This document shows, piece by piece, positions 6,707-13,514 of a DNA stretch of 13,514 nt. This DNA is from an uncultured Spirochaetaceae bacterium. GTDB taxonomy: Bacteria; Spirochaetota; Spirochaetia; Treponematales; Treponemataceae. Both the position numbers and the translations under genes were made by a program. The stretch is taken from positions 1 to 13,514 of the forward strand of contig CACXDK010000310.1 of NCBI GenBank assembly GCA_902766345.1. Direction: 5' to 3'. Every line of letters starts with the position of its first letter. Positions within the stretch are counted from its first letter, which is position 1. The notes beneath the pieces were generated by a model. It was not told the DNA's origin, searched no databases, and saw only the letters and a program-made list of their open reading frames with translations.

Positions 6707-9700
6707 TATTCAGGATTTTGCAAGTCTCCAGATTAAGATTGCTTCACCTGATGCCATTAGACAGTGGTCTTATGGTGAGGTTAAGAAGCCGGAAACTATA
6801 AACTATCGTACTCTGCGTCCTGAGCGTGACGGTCTCTTCTGCGAACGTATCTTTGGTACGACAAAAGAGTGGGAATGTTACTGTGGAAAATTCAAGAGCA
6901 TCCGTTATAAGGGTGTTATTTGTGATCGCTGTGGTGTTGAAGTTACTCACTTTAAAGTTCGTCGTGAACGTACTGGTCATATTGAGCTTGCTGCTCCTGT
7001 AAGCCACATTTGGTATTATCATTCTGTACCTAGCCGCATGGGTCTCCTGCTTGATTTGCAGGTAGCCAGCTTGCGCTCTGTACTTTACTATGAGAAATAT
7101 ATAGTTATTGATCCAGGTGATACTGACCTGGAGAAGAATCAGCTCTTGACAGAAGATGAATACATGCAGGCTCAGGAACGCTACGGTGGTTCTTTCACAG
7201 CTGGCATGGGTGCTGAAGCTATAAAGACTCTTCTTGAAAACCTTGATCTTGATGAACTTGCAGCAGAATTGCGTGCAAAGATGATTGAGAAGGGTGACAA
7301 GACTGATAAGCGTCTTTTGAAGCGTATCGAGATTGTTGAAAACTTCCGTTCTTCTGGTAACAAGGCTAGTTGGATGGTTCTTGATGTAATTCCTGTTATT
7401 CCACCTGAATTGCGTCCTATGGTTCAGCTTGACGGAGGTCGTTTTGCTACATCTGACTTGAATGACTTGTATCGAAGAGTTATTAACCGTAACAACCGTC
7501 TTAAGAGACTTCAGAGCCTTTCTGCTCCTGATATTATTATTCGTAATGAAAAGCGTATGCTTCAGGAAGCTGTAGATGCTCTGTTTGATAATACAAAGCG
7601 TAAGCAGCGTGTTGTAAAGGGTGCTTCGAACCGTCCTCTTAAATCTATAAGTGATATGCTTAAAGGTAAGCAGGGACGTTTCCGTCAGAACCTGTTGGGT
7701 AAGCGTGTTGACTATTCTGGACGTTCTGTTATTGTTGTTGGTCCAGAATTGAAGCTGTGGCAGTGTGGTCTTCCGGAAAAGATGGCTTTGGAATTGTTTA
7801 AGCCATTTATAATGAAGAAACTTGTAGACAAGGGTGTTGTCTTTAATATTAAAAAGGCAAAGATGCTTGTTGAAAGCGAAGCTGCAGAAGTTTATGCAGT
7901 TCTTGATGAGGTTGTACGCGAGCATCCTGTTATGCTTAACCGTGCTCCTACATTGCACCGCCTTGGTATTCAGGCATTTGAACCTGTTCTTGTTCCTGGT
8001 AAGGCTTTGAAGTTGCATCCTCTTGCATGTAAGGCATTTAATGCTGACTTTGATGGTGACCAGATGGCTATTCACGTTCCTTTGACACAGGCTGCTCAGA
8101 TGGAATGTTGGACTCTCATGCTTTCTGCAAGAAACCTTCTTGACCCTGCAAACGGTAAGACTATAGTTGCTCCTTCTCAGGACATGGTTCTGGGAATTTA
8201 TTACATGACTTCTATAAAGCCAAAGGCAAAGGGTGGTCCTGTAACGGATGAAAAGACTGGCGAATTAAGACATAAATTGTTCAGTTCTGCAGATGAAGTT
8301 CGTCTTGCAGCAGCTTCTGGTGCTATTGAATGGCAGGCAGAAATAAAGATTCACTGTGATGCAATTTCTAAGACTGTTCATGATGACAAGGGTGTTGTAA
8401 CTGATGCAAATGGTAAGAAGTATCTTCTTACTTCTGCTGGTCGTTTGCGTTTTAATGAAGCAATGCCTGATGAAGTAGAATATTACAACGAGCAGATGGG
8501 CGATAAAAAGCTTAAATCTATGATTGAAGATGTTTACCATTCAAAAGGTGCATGGCTTACAATCAGAATGCTCGATGCAATTAAGGAATGTGGTTATAAG
8601 AATGCTACCTTCTTTGGTGCTACTCTTTCTATGGAAGACATTCTTGTTCCAGAAGAAAAGAAAAGCATGGTTGAAGATGCTAACAAGAAGGTTGAAGGAA
8701 TCGTTAAGCAGTGGTCTGACGGTATTATTACTGGAGACGAACGCTATAAGAGGGTTACTGAAGTTTGGGAAAAGACAAATGATACCCTTACTGACCTTAT
8801 GATGAAAAACCTTGAGGTTCACCGTGATGGATTTAATACAATCTACATGATGGCTCACTCTGGTGCTCGTGGTTCTAAGAAACAGATTTCTCAGCTGGCT
8901 GCTATGCGTGGATTGATGCAGAAGCCTAACGGAGACATCATTGAACTTCCTATTAAGGCAAACTTTAAGGAAGGACTTTCTGTTATTGAGTTCTTCATCT
9001 CAACAAACGGTGCCCGCAAGGGATTGTCTGATACAGCTTTGAAGACAGCTGACGCTGGTTACATGACCCGTCGTCTTGTTGATGTTTCTCAGAATGTTGT
9101 TGTTAATGAAGATGACTGTGGTACTATAAACGGTATTGACTATACTGCAATTAAAGAAGGTGACTCTGTTATTGAGTCTCTGGCTTCACGTATTGCAGGA
9201 CATTATTCTATTGAACGTGTTCTTGACCCTTATACCGGTGAGTTGCTTTGTGATGTCAACCAGTATATCGACGAGGCTCTTGCAGAAAAAATTGACAAGG
9301 CTGGTGTTGAGAAGGTTAAGCTCCGCACTGTATTGACTTGTGAAAGCAAGTACGGTATCTGTGTAAAGTGTTACGGTAAAGACCTTGCACGTAACAAGAT
9401 TGTAGAAATCGGTGAAGCTGTCGGAACAATCGCAGCTCAGTCAATCGGTCAGCCGGGTACTCAGCTTACACTCCGTACATTCCATACTGGTGGTGCTGCT
9501 GATACAACAGCTTCTGATAACCATATCACCATGAAGTATGACGTTTACATAAAGAGCGTAGACGGTACTCATGTTGTAAAGGATAATGGAGACTGGCTGT
9601 TTACACGCCGCGGTTCAATGGTTGTAACAAAGCTGTTCAACACTTATAACATTGACGGCGGAAAGGTTGTTGTTGAAGACGGCAAGCGTGTACGTAAAGA

Positions 9701-11036
9701 TACTGTAATTATTTCTAAGAATGGTTCTGATATAAAGGCTTCTGATGACGGACGCATCCTTCTTAAGGGCGATGTCCTGTATCTTGTAAGTAACGATCAG
9801 GAAATCATGATTGAAAACGGCTCTATAATCTATGCTGATTTCGTAAATGCAGACTGTACTGTAAAAGCTGCTGTTCCAGTTGGAGAATTCGAGCAGTATA
9901 ACGAGCCTATCATTGCAGAAGTTTCTGGTGTTGCTCACTGGGAAGATGTTGTTCAGGGTGAAACTCTTATTGAGTCAACTGATGTTCAGACTGGTGCTGT
10001 ACGCCGTGAGATAACAGACCTTCACCTTGATACAAAACAGCCTCGTATTGTTGTAACTGATGATGCCGGTAACGAATTGGGTACTTATTACCTTCCTACC
10101 GGTGCATTGCTTCAGGTTCAGAATATGGATCCTGTTGTTGCAGGAAAGGTTCTTGCTACAATTCCAAAGGCTGCAACAAAAGCTAACGATATTACTCTTG
10201 GTCTTCCTCGTGTTTCTGAATTGTTTGAAGCACGTAAGCCAAAGAATCCTACTGTTCTTGCTCAGATTTCTGGTACAGTTAAATTTGACAAGATTGTAAA
10301 GGGTAAGCGTTGTATTCAGGTTATAGATGAATATGGAAAGAAGTTTGATCATCTTGTACCAATGACAAAGCGTTTGCTTGTTCGTGATGGAGACCACATT
10401 AAGGCTGGTGAAATGCTTTGTGACGGTTCTGCAGACCCAAGAGACGTTCTTGCTATTCTTGGTGAAAATGAACTTCAGAACTTCCTTATGGATCAGATTC
10501 AGTCTGTTTACCGTGCTCAGGGCGTATCAATCAATGACAAGCATATCGGTATCATTATTCGCCAGATGCTTAGAAAGGTTGAAATCCGTTCTGTAGGTGA
10601 TACAAAGTTCATCTTTGGTCAGCAGGTCGGTAAGTATGAATTCCACAAGGAAAATGAGCGTGTTATTGCAGAAGGTGGTCAGCCGGCTGTAGCAAGCCCT
10701 ATGTTCCAGGGTATTACTAAGGCTGCTCTTGCAACTGATTCGTTTATTTCGGCTTCTTCATTCCAGGAGACTACAAAGGTTTTGACTAATGCAGCTATTG
10801 CAGGTGCAGTTGATCATCTCCACGGTCTTAAGGAAAATGTCATTATCGGTCACATGATTCCTGCTGGTACAGGTATGCGCAAGTATCAGAAAGTAAAGCT
10901 TTCTGACAGTGTAAATGCTGACCTTGATGAAAGAATGAATGAAATCCTTGAACTGCGTAGACAGGAAAAGGAAATGGAATCTCAGATGTCATCAGAAATG
11001 ATGGTTCCTGAAGTGTCTTCAAATGATGAGGATTAA
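6699..11036 (+). CDS. rpoC: DNA-directed RNA polymerase subunit beta'
   Basis: The protein is 1445 residues from ATG 6699, which has AAGGAGGG immediately upstream (6686-6693) and overlaps the rpoB end. An upstream in-frame start at 6660 would run through rpoB and is rejected. Cys60, Cys62, Cys75 and Cys78 form the N-terminal zinc ribbon. NADFDGD at 448-454 supplies the three Asp residues (450, 452, 454) that bind the catalytic magnesium. Cys807, Cys881, Cys888 and Cys891 form the second zinc site. The bridge and trigger helix region has LRTFHTGG at 925-932. The trigger loop is interrupted by roughly 200 residues before DITLGLPRV (1164-1172), an SI3-like insertion as in E. coli. The protein is the catalytic half of core RNA polymerase. 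A weak hairpin overlaps the stop codon. Confidence 0.99.
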   Translation: MRDIQDFASLQIKIASPDAIRQWSYGEVKKPETINYRTLRPERDGLFCERIFGTTKEWECYCGKFKSIRYKGVICDRCGVEVTHFKVRRERTGHIELAAPVSHIWYYHSVPSRMGLLLDLQVASLRSVLYYEKYIVIDPGDTDLEKNQLLTEDEYMQAQERYGGSFTAGMGAEAIKTLLENLDLDELAAELRAKMIEKGDKTDKRLLKRIEIVENFRSSGNKASWMVLDVIPVIPPELRPMVQLDGGRFATSDLNDLYRRVINRNNRLKRLQSLSAPDIIIRNEKRMLQEAVDALFDNTKRKQRVVKGASNRPLKSISDMLKGKQGRFRQNLLGKRVDYSGRSVIVVGPELKLWQCGLPEKMALELFKPFIMKKLVDKGVVFNIKKAKMLVESEAAEVYAVLDEVVREHPVMLNRAPTLHRLGIQAFEPVLVPGKALKLHPLACKAFNADFDGDQMAIHVPLTQAAQMECWTLMLSARNLLDPANGKTIVAPSQDMVLGIYYMTSIKPKAKGGPVTDEKTGELRHKLFSSADEVRLAAASGAIEWQAEIKIHCDAISKTVHDDKGVVTDANGKKYLLTSAGRLRFNEAMPDEVEYYNEQMGDKKLKSMIEDVYHSKGAWLTIRMLDAIKECGYKNATFFGATLSMEDILVPEEKKSMVEDANKKVEGIVKQWSDGIITGDERYKRVTEVWEKTNDTLTDLMMKNLEVHRDGFNTIYMMAHSGARGSKKQISQLAAMRGLMQKPNGDIIELPIKANFKEGLSVIEFFISTNGARKGLSDTALKTADAGYMTRRLVDVSQNVVVNEDDCGTINGIDYTAIKEGDSVIESLASRIAGHYSIERVLDPYTGELLCDVNQYIDEALAEKIDKAGVEKVKLRTVLTCESKYGICVKCYGKDLARNKIVEIGEAVGTIAAQSIGQPGTQLTLRTFHTGGAADTTASDNHITMKYDVYIKSVDGTHVVKDNGDWLFTRRGSMVVTKLFNTYNIDGGKVVVEDGKRVRKDTVIISKNGSDIKASDDGRILLKGDVLYLVSNDQEIMIENGSIIYADFVNADCTVKAAVPVGEFEQYNEPIIAEVSGVAHWEDVVQGETLIESTDVQTGAVRREITDLHLDTKQPRIVVTDDAGNELGTYYLPTGALLQVQNMDPVVAGKVLATIPKAATKANDITLGLPRVSELFEARKPKNPTVLAQISGTVKFDKIVKGKRCIQVIDEYGKKFDHLVPMTKRLLVRDGDHIKAGEMLCDGSADPRDVLAILGENELQNFLMDQIQSVYRAQGVSINDKHIGIIIRQMLRKVEIRSVGDTKFIFGQQVGKYEFHKENERVIAEGGQPAVASPMFQGITKAALATDSFISASSFQETTKVLTNAAIAGAVDHLHGLKENVIIGHMIPAGTGMRKYQKVKLSDSVNADLDERMNEILELRRQEKEMESQMSSEMMVPEVSSNDED

Positions 11037-11063
11037 GGTTTTTCTGAAACTTTAGAAAACCTT
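11035..11063 (+). repeat. AT-rich hairpin overlapping the rpoC stop codon
   Basis: AAGGTTTTTCT (11035-11045) pairs with AGAAAACCTT (11054-11063) with one bulged T, around an eight-base loop. No T-tract follows, so it is a poor intrinsic terminator, and read-through from rpoC into rpsL is likely. It may protect the 3' end of the rpoBC message. Confidence 0.35.
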
Positions 11064-11070
11064 CAAATAC

Positions 11071-11124
11071 TTGTACTGAATTCGAGAAAATTCTATTGAC
11101 GGACTATCTTTGAATTCGGTACAA
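11071..11124 (+). repeat. Inverted repeat flanking the rpsL promoter
   Basis: TTGTACTGAATTC (11071-11083) and GAATTCGGTACAA (11112-11124) are inverted copies of 13 bases with one mismatch, separated by 28 bases. The left arm lies just upstream of the -35 hexamer and the right arm runs into the -10, so a dimeric DNA-binding protein holding both could block the promoter. It could also fold as RNA in read-through transcripts from rpoC. The function is unknown. Confidence 0.45.
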
Positions 11125-11125
11125 T
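11096..11125 (+). promoter_or_regulatory. Sigma70-type promoter of rpsL-rpsG
   Basis: TTGACG (11096-11101) and TACAAT (11120-11125) are 18 bases apart and match the housekeeping consensus at five of six positions each. Transcription would start near 11132, giving a leader of about 53 bases. An AT-rich stretch lies upstream. The -10 hexamer overlaps one arm of an inverted repeat. This is the best promoter match in the window. Confidence 0.75.
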
Positions 11126-11146
11126 AGTTTGATTTTGTATTTCTGT

Positions 11147-11162
11147 CCGAGGTGCTGCTCGG
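11147..11162 (+). promoter_or_regulatory. GC-rich hairpin in the rpsL 5' leader
   Basis: CCGAG (11147-11151) pairs with CTCGG (11158-11162) around GTGCTG, eight bases before the AGGAGA ribosome-binding site (11171-11176) of rpsL. It is small but stable, placed where a repressor or fold could influence initiation. No T-tract follows. Confidence 0.4.
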
Positions 11163-11184
11163 CATTATATAGGAGAATAGGCCG

Positions 11185-11559
11185 ATGCCTACAATAAATC
11201 AATTAATTCGTAAAGGTCGTCAGTCTGCCGCAAACAGAACCAAGGCTCCCGCACTTGATTCTTGTCCGCAGAAGCGTGGTGTTTGTACACGTGTTATGAC
11301 AATGACACCTAAGAAACCTAACTCAGCTCTTAGAAAGATTGCTCGTGTTCGCTTGAGCAATGGTATTGAAGTTACTGCTTATATTCCAGGTATTGGACAT
11401 AACTTGCAGGAACACTCAGTTGTACTCGTTCGTGGTGGACGTGTTAAGGATCTTCCTGGTGTTCGTTACCACATTATCCGCGGTACAAAGGATACTCTTG
11501 GCGTTGACGGACGTAAGCGTGCCCGCTCAAAGTATGGTGCTAAGAGACCTAAGGCATAA
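11185..11559 (+). CDS. rpsL: 30S ribosomal protein S12
   Basis: This 124-residue protein has the standard short form of S12. It opens with [12 protein letters not shown], followed by [11 protein letters not shown]. It holds [11 protein letters not shown] (41-51) and [14 protein letters not shown] (83-96), the two conserved loops that line the decoding centre. Lys43 and Lys88, whose replacement gives streptomycin resistance in many bacteria, are both unchanged. Asp89 is the residue that carries beta-methylthiolation where RimO is present. The C-terminus ends in [12 protein letters not shown] as expected. AGGAGA (11171-11176) stands eight bases before the start. The gene has its own strong promoter and is followed 22 bases later by rpsG, the usual str-operon order. 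Confidence 0.99.
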   Translation: MPTINQLIRKGRQSAANRTKAPALDSCPQKRGVCTRVMTMTPKKPNSALRKIARVRLSNGIEVTAYIPGIGHNLQEHSVVLVRGGRVKDLPGVRYHIIRGTKDTLGVDGRKRARSKYGAKRPKA

Positions 11560-11581
11560 TTTGTAAGGGAGGTTAAGAACT

Positions 11582-12052
11582 ATGGGAAGACATAAGAAAT
11601 CAGTTAACCGTCCTGTTATGCCAGATGAAAAGTATAACAGCGTAGTTATTTCAAAGTTTGTAACTCGCATGATGCTTGATGGAAAGAAGCAGACATGTCT
11701 GAATATTGTATATGAGGCTTTGGACAAGCTTAAGGGAAAAACAGACAAGGATCCTCTTGAAGTTTTCCTCAAGGCTCTCGAAAATGTAAAGCCTTTGGTA
11801 GAAGTTAAGAGCCGCCGTGTTGGTGGTGCTACTTATCAGGTACCTATCGAAATCCGCGATGCACGTCGTGAAGCTCTTGCAATGCGCTGGATGATTCAGG
11901 CAGCTCGTGCTCGTTCTGGTCACGGAATGGCAGAGACTCTGGCAGCAGAATTGATGGATGCATTTAACAATACAGGTTCTGCATACAAGAAGAAGGAAGA
12001 TACACACAAGATGGCAGAAGCTAACAAGGCTTTTGCTCATTACAGATGGTAG
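11582..12052 (+). CDS. rpsG: 30S ribosomal protein S7
   Basis: This 156-residue protein has the typical bacterial S7 length. Conserved segments include [15 protein letters not shown] at the start, [12 protein letters not shown] (about 25-36), the [14 protein letters not shown] beta-hairpin region (about 77-90) that reaches towards the E-site tRNA, and [17 protein letters not shown] further on. The C-terminus ([11 protein letters not shown]) is the conserved helix end near the mRNA exit. S7 is the primary 16S rRNA 3' domain binder that starts assembly of the small-subunit head. GGGAGGT at 11567-11573 is its ribosome-binding site. It is the last gene of this transcription unit, because a strong terminator follows within 30 bases. 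In E. coli the rpsL-rpsG gap carries the S7 repression site. Here the gap is only 22 bases. Confidence 0.99.
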   Translation: MGRHKKSVNRPVMPDEKYNSVVISKFVTRMMLDGKKQTCLNIVYEALDKLKGKTDKDPLEVFLKALENVKPLVEVKSRRVGGATYQVPIEIRDARREALAMRWMIQAARARSGHGMAETLAAELMDAFNNTGSAYKKKEDTHKMAEANKAFAHYRW

Positions 12053-12078
12053 TTTTCTTTTTGTAAAAGAGCTTATAC

Positions 12079-12111
12079 AAAGACACCTCGTTCATGAGGT
12101 GTCTTTTTTTT
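12079..12111 (+). terminator. Rho-independent terminator after rpsG
   Basis: AAAGACACCTC (12079-12089) pairs perfectly with GAGGTGTCTTT (12096-12106) around GTTCAT, and an eight-base T run (12104-12111) overlaps and follows the 3' arm. This is a textbook intrinsic terminator. It ends the rpsL-rpsG transcript and separates it from tuf. Confidence 0.95.
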
Positions 12112-12154
12112 GTTAAAAAACAGTAAATTTTTCATAAAAACGGTAATAAGGCTA

Positions 12155-12183
12155 TTGCATTAAATTTATAAAAAGTATATAAA
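12155..12183 (+). promoter_or_regulatory. Candidate distal tuf promoter (P1)
   Basis: TTGCAT (12155-12160) and TATAAA (12178-12183) are 17 bases apart in a very AT-rich block right after the rpsG terminator. Transcription would start near 12190, just before the series of hairpins, giving a leader of about 470 bases. Confidence 0.5.
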
Positions 12184-12200
12184 TAATTAGTTTTATAAAT

Positions 12201-12254
12201 ACACTTGAAAGAGTGTGCACTTTGTAGTGCGTTCTGCGAAGATGTTTTGCAGAA
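12201..12254 (+). ncRNA. Three consecutive hairpins at the 5' end of the tuf leader
   Basis: ACACT/AGTGT (12201-12205 with 12212-12216), GCACT/AGTGC (12217-12221 with 12226-12230) and TTCTGC/GCAGAA (12232-12237 with 12249-12254, extendable by three inner pairs) follow one another with zero or one base between. The first two could stack coaxially or exchange their CACT and AGTG arms. This compact 5' end may protect the transcript from decay or act as a sensor. It is not a family I recognise. Confidence 0.35.
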
Positions 12255-12274
12255 GGGTTATTTGAGATGTCAGA

Positions 12275-12297
12275 CGGACAATATTTATCCTTGTCCG
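12275..12297 (+). ncRNA. Perfect hairpin in the tuf leader
   Basis: CGGACAA (12275-12281) pairs perfectly with TTGTCCG (12291-12297) around a nine-base loop TATTTATCC. Seven pairs with GC ends make it one of the most stable elements of the leader. Confidence 0.4.
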
Positions 12298-12353
12298 GTA
12301 AAATTCGTAAAGTTAGTTTCTATTATAAGAGGAAACTTTCAGAATTTTGCACC

Positions 12354-12434
12354 CTGAATGCGTAAACAGCCTTGCAGTCTTTGGCTGGTGTTCAGATGTT
12401 TCTGACAAAGGTTTTGGATACCAGACCGGTTGTC
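12354..12434 (+). ncRNA. Two adjacent bulged stem-loops in the tuf leader
   Basis: CTGAA 12354-12358 pairs with TTCAG 12391-12395, enclosing CAGCC 12367-12371 with GGCTG 12383-12387. Next, GACAA 12404-12408 pairs with TTGTC 12430-12434, enclosing GGT and TTGG (12410-12417, one bulged T) paired with CCAG and ACC (12421-12427) around ATA. Nested stems with internal loops are typical of folded regulatory RNA and less expected from random sequence. Confidence 0.35.
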
Positions 12435-12510
12435 GAGTAAGTGATAATGATAGGTGGTGTCGGCCAACTGCTTCGAATTGATGAAACAGTATAGTTCTAG
12501 TTGTCCGTAT

Positions 12511-12539
12511 TTTACTTATTTTTCAATCATTTACATAAT
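12511..12539 (+). promoter_or_regulatory. Candidate proximal tuf promoter (P2)
   Basis: TTTACT (12511-12516) and CATAAT (12534-12539) are 17 bases apart, four and five matches to consensus. Transcription would start near 12546, giving a leader of about 118 bases with the hairpin at 12560-12595 near its 5' end. Confidence 0.45.
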
Positions 12540-12559
12540 TTTGGTTAAAGTGTGTATGC

Positions 12560-12595
12560 GAAAGTATTGCTGACTTTTTAAGTGGCGGTATTTTC
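12560..12595 (+). promoter_or_regulatory. Long hairpin with G-U pairs near the tuf start
   Basis: The eleven bases 12560-12570 pair with 12585-12595 through eight Watson-Crick and three G-U pairs. The stem continues with a T-G pair, one bulged G and ACTT/AAGT around TTT. The G-U pairs mean the structure exists in RNA but is imperfect as a DNA palindrome. It lies in the shared part of both possible tuf transcripts, about 70 bases before the start codon. Confidence 0.5.
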
Positions 12596-12663
12596 TGGCT
12601 TAAAGTGCAGCACATAAAACTTATATATGCCGCAGGGGGAATCCTGTAGGTAAGGAGAAAATC

Positions 12664-13514
12664 ATGGCAAAGGAAGAGTTCAAAAGAACTAAACCTCACA
12701 TGAACGTTGGTACCATCGGTCACGTTGACCATGGTAAGACTACACTTTCTGCAGCTATCACCGCTTACTGCGCAAAGAAGTATGGTGACAAGCTTCTGAA
12801 GTATGACGAAATCGACAATGCTCCAGAGGAAAAAGAGCGTGGTATTACTATTAATAGCCGCCACTTGGAGTATCAGTCAGACAAGCGTCACTATGCACAT
12901 ATCGACTGCCCGGGACATGCAGACTATGTTAAGAACATGATCACCGGTGCCGCTCAGATGGATGGTGCTGTTCTGGTAGTTGCCGCTACTGACGGTGTTA
13001 TGCCTCAGACAAAGGAGCACTTGCTGCTCGCTCGCCAGGTAGGCGTTCCGAAGATCATCGTCTTCCTTAACAAGGTTGACCTGGTTGATGATCCAGACAT
13101 GATTGAATTGGTTGTAGAGGATGTTAAGGACACACTTACAAAGTATGAATTCTCTGCTGATACACCAATCATCCAGGGTTCTGCATTCAAGGCTCTCAAC
13201 GAGTCAGACAATCCAGACAATACAAAGTGCATCGAAGAATTGCTTACAGCTATGGACACATGGTTCGATGATCCAGTTCGCGACGAGGACAAGCCATTCC
13301 TTATGCCAATCGAAGACATCTTCACAATCACTGGACGTGGTACTGTTGTTACAGGTCGTATCGAGCGCGGTGTTGTTCACATGGGTGACGCTGTTGAAAT
13401 CGTTGGTATCCGCCCGACAGCTTCTTCAACTGTTACAGGTATCGAAATGTTCAACAAGACTTTGAACGAAGGTATGGCTGGTGACAACGCCGGTATCCTC
13501 CTCCGTGGTATTGA
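12664..13514 (+). CDS. tuf: Elongation factor Tu, N-terminal part (runs off the window end)
   Basis: The reading frame is open from ATG 12664 to the window edge: 283 codons plus two bases of the usual 394-400. The final TTGA spans two codons (ATT, GA-) and is not a stop. Domain 1 carries all GTPase motifs: G1 GHVDHGKT (19-26), G2 RGIT (59-62), G3 DCPGHA (81-86), G4 NKVD (136-139) and G5 GSA (172-174), with His85 the catalytic residue. Domain 2 begins near residue 205, with [13 protein letters not shown] in it. EF-Tu carries aminoacyl-tRNA to the ribosomal A site. AAGGAG (12652-12656) lies seven bases upstream. The gene follows the rpsG terminator and a long leader, so it belongs to a new transcription unit. 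In other treponemes tuf heads the S10 ribosomal operon, which may also be the case here. Confidence 0.98.
   Translation, partial: MAKEEFKRTKPHMNVGTIGHVDHGKTTLSAAITAYCAKKYGDKLLKYDEIDNAPEEKERGITINSRHLEYQSDKRHYAHIDCPGHADYVKNMITGAAQMDGAVLVVAATDGVMPQTKEHLLLARQVGVPKIIVFLNKVDLVDDPDMIELVVEDVKDTLTKYEFSADTPIIQGSAFKALNESDNPDNTKCIEELLTAMDTWFDDPVRDEDKPFLMPIEDIFTITGRGTVVTGRIERGVVHMGDAVEIVGIRPTASSTVTGIEMFNKTLNEGMAGDNAGILLRGI

Larger units (their letters stand above)
12112..12663 (+). other. Long gene-free, strongly folded region upstream of tuf
   Basis: This 552-base stretch holds no recognised gene, tRNA or known RNA family. The first 90 bases are very AT-rich and contain a candidate promoter. Then follow hairpins at 12201-12216, 12217-12230 (directly abutting the first), 12232-12254, 12275-12297, 12315-12337, 12354-12395, 12404-12434 and 12467-12490. 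After a second AT-rich patch with another promoter candidate come a long hairpin at 12560-12595 and a short one at 12633-12646, just before the ribosome-binding site AAGGAG (12652-12656). No T-tract follows any of them. The region could be an unusually long 5' leader of the tuf operon, a separate small RNA, or both. Confidence 0.55.

Noticed and set aside
6744..8075. 443-codon open frame on the minus strand inside rpoC
   Set aside because: It lies wholly opposite a highly conserved rpoC segment, its product has no recognisable domains and an odd composition, and long antisense frames are a known side effect of biased codon use in the sense gene.
12112..12663. tRNA, RNase P RNA, tmRNA or SRP RNA in the tuf leader
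   Set aside because: I looked for T-loop (GTTCRANNC) patterns on both strands and for the conserved cores of these RNAs and saw none.
12523..12864. Minus-strand frame across the tuf leader and tuf start
   Set aside because: Half of it is the reverse of conserved tuf codons, and no family similarity is visible.
13121..13465. Second + strand frame of 114 codons within tuf
   Set aside because: It overlaps the true EF-Tu frame, which carries all the GTPase motifs. This frame encodes a low-complexity Ser/Leu-rich sequence.
13511..13514. Apparent TGA stop at the end of tuf
   Set aside because: In the EF-Tu frame the last bases read ATT then GA-, so the gene simply runs off the window.

Overview
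The window is a contiguous stretch of core information-processing genes, all on the + strand: the end of secE, then nusG, rplK, rplA, rplJ, rplL, rpoB, rpoC, rpsL, rpsG and the first two thirds of tuf. Protein sequences point to a spirochaete of the genus Treponema. The evidence is the EF-Tu text around the switch regions, an L11 N-domain with a GPHGVSAP stretch, and an asparagine at the RpoB position equivalent to E. coli Ser531. The genus comes from recalled family sequences, not a search. The DNA is moderately AT-rich and codon use is uniform, with tuf slightly more biased. Nothing suggests mobile DNA, CRISPR, insertion sequences or horizontal transfer.

Layout. Positions 2-64 hold the secE tail and 88-648 hold nusG. 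Positions 737-2373 hold rplK, rplA and rplJ, with rplA and rplJ packed with almost no spacing. A 162-base structured gap precedes rplL (2536-2907), and a 241-base structured gap precedes rpoB (3149-6706). rpoC (6699-11036) starts inside the end of rpoB. A promoter region (11037-11184) precedes rpsL and rpsG (11185-12052), which end at a strong intrinsic terminator (12079-12111). Then comes a 552-base gene-free stretch with two candidate promoters and about ten predicted hairpins, leading to tuf (12664 to the window edge). fusA, which usually sits between rpsG and tuf in the classical str operon, is absent.

How the genes work together. SecE is part of the protein-export channel. NusG couples RNA polymerase to Rho, or to the ribosome through S10. 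L11, L1, L10 and L7/L12 form the L1 stalk and the GTPase-associated stalk of the large subunit. RpoB and RpoC are the catalytic core of RNA polymerase. S12 and S7 are decoding-centre and head proteins of the small subunit. EF-Tu delivers aminoacyl-tRNA to the same ribosome. Grouping them lets ribosome and polymerase synthesis be balanced.

The coding part is ordinary. The interest lies in the non-coding gaps. There is a possible L1-type hairpin before rplK, structured leaders before rplL and rpoB where L10 or attenuation control could act, an inverted repeat across the rpsL promoter, and a long structured tuf leader. I found no clearly new biological system. The tuf leader and the rplL/rpoB leaders are the best candidates for undescribed RNA regulation.
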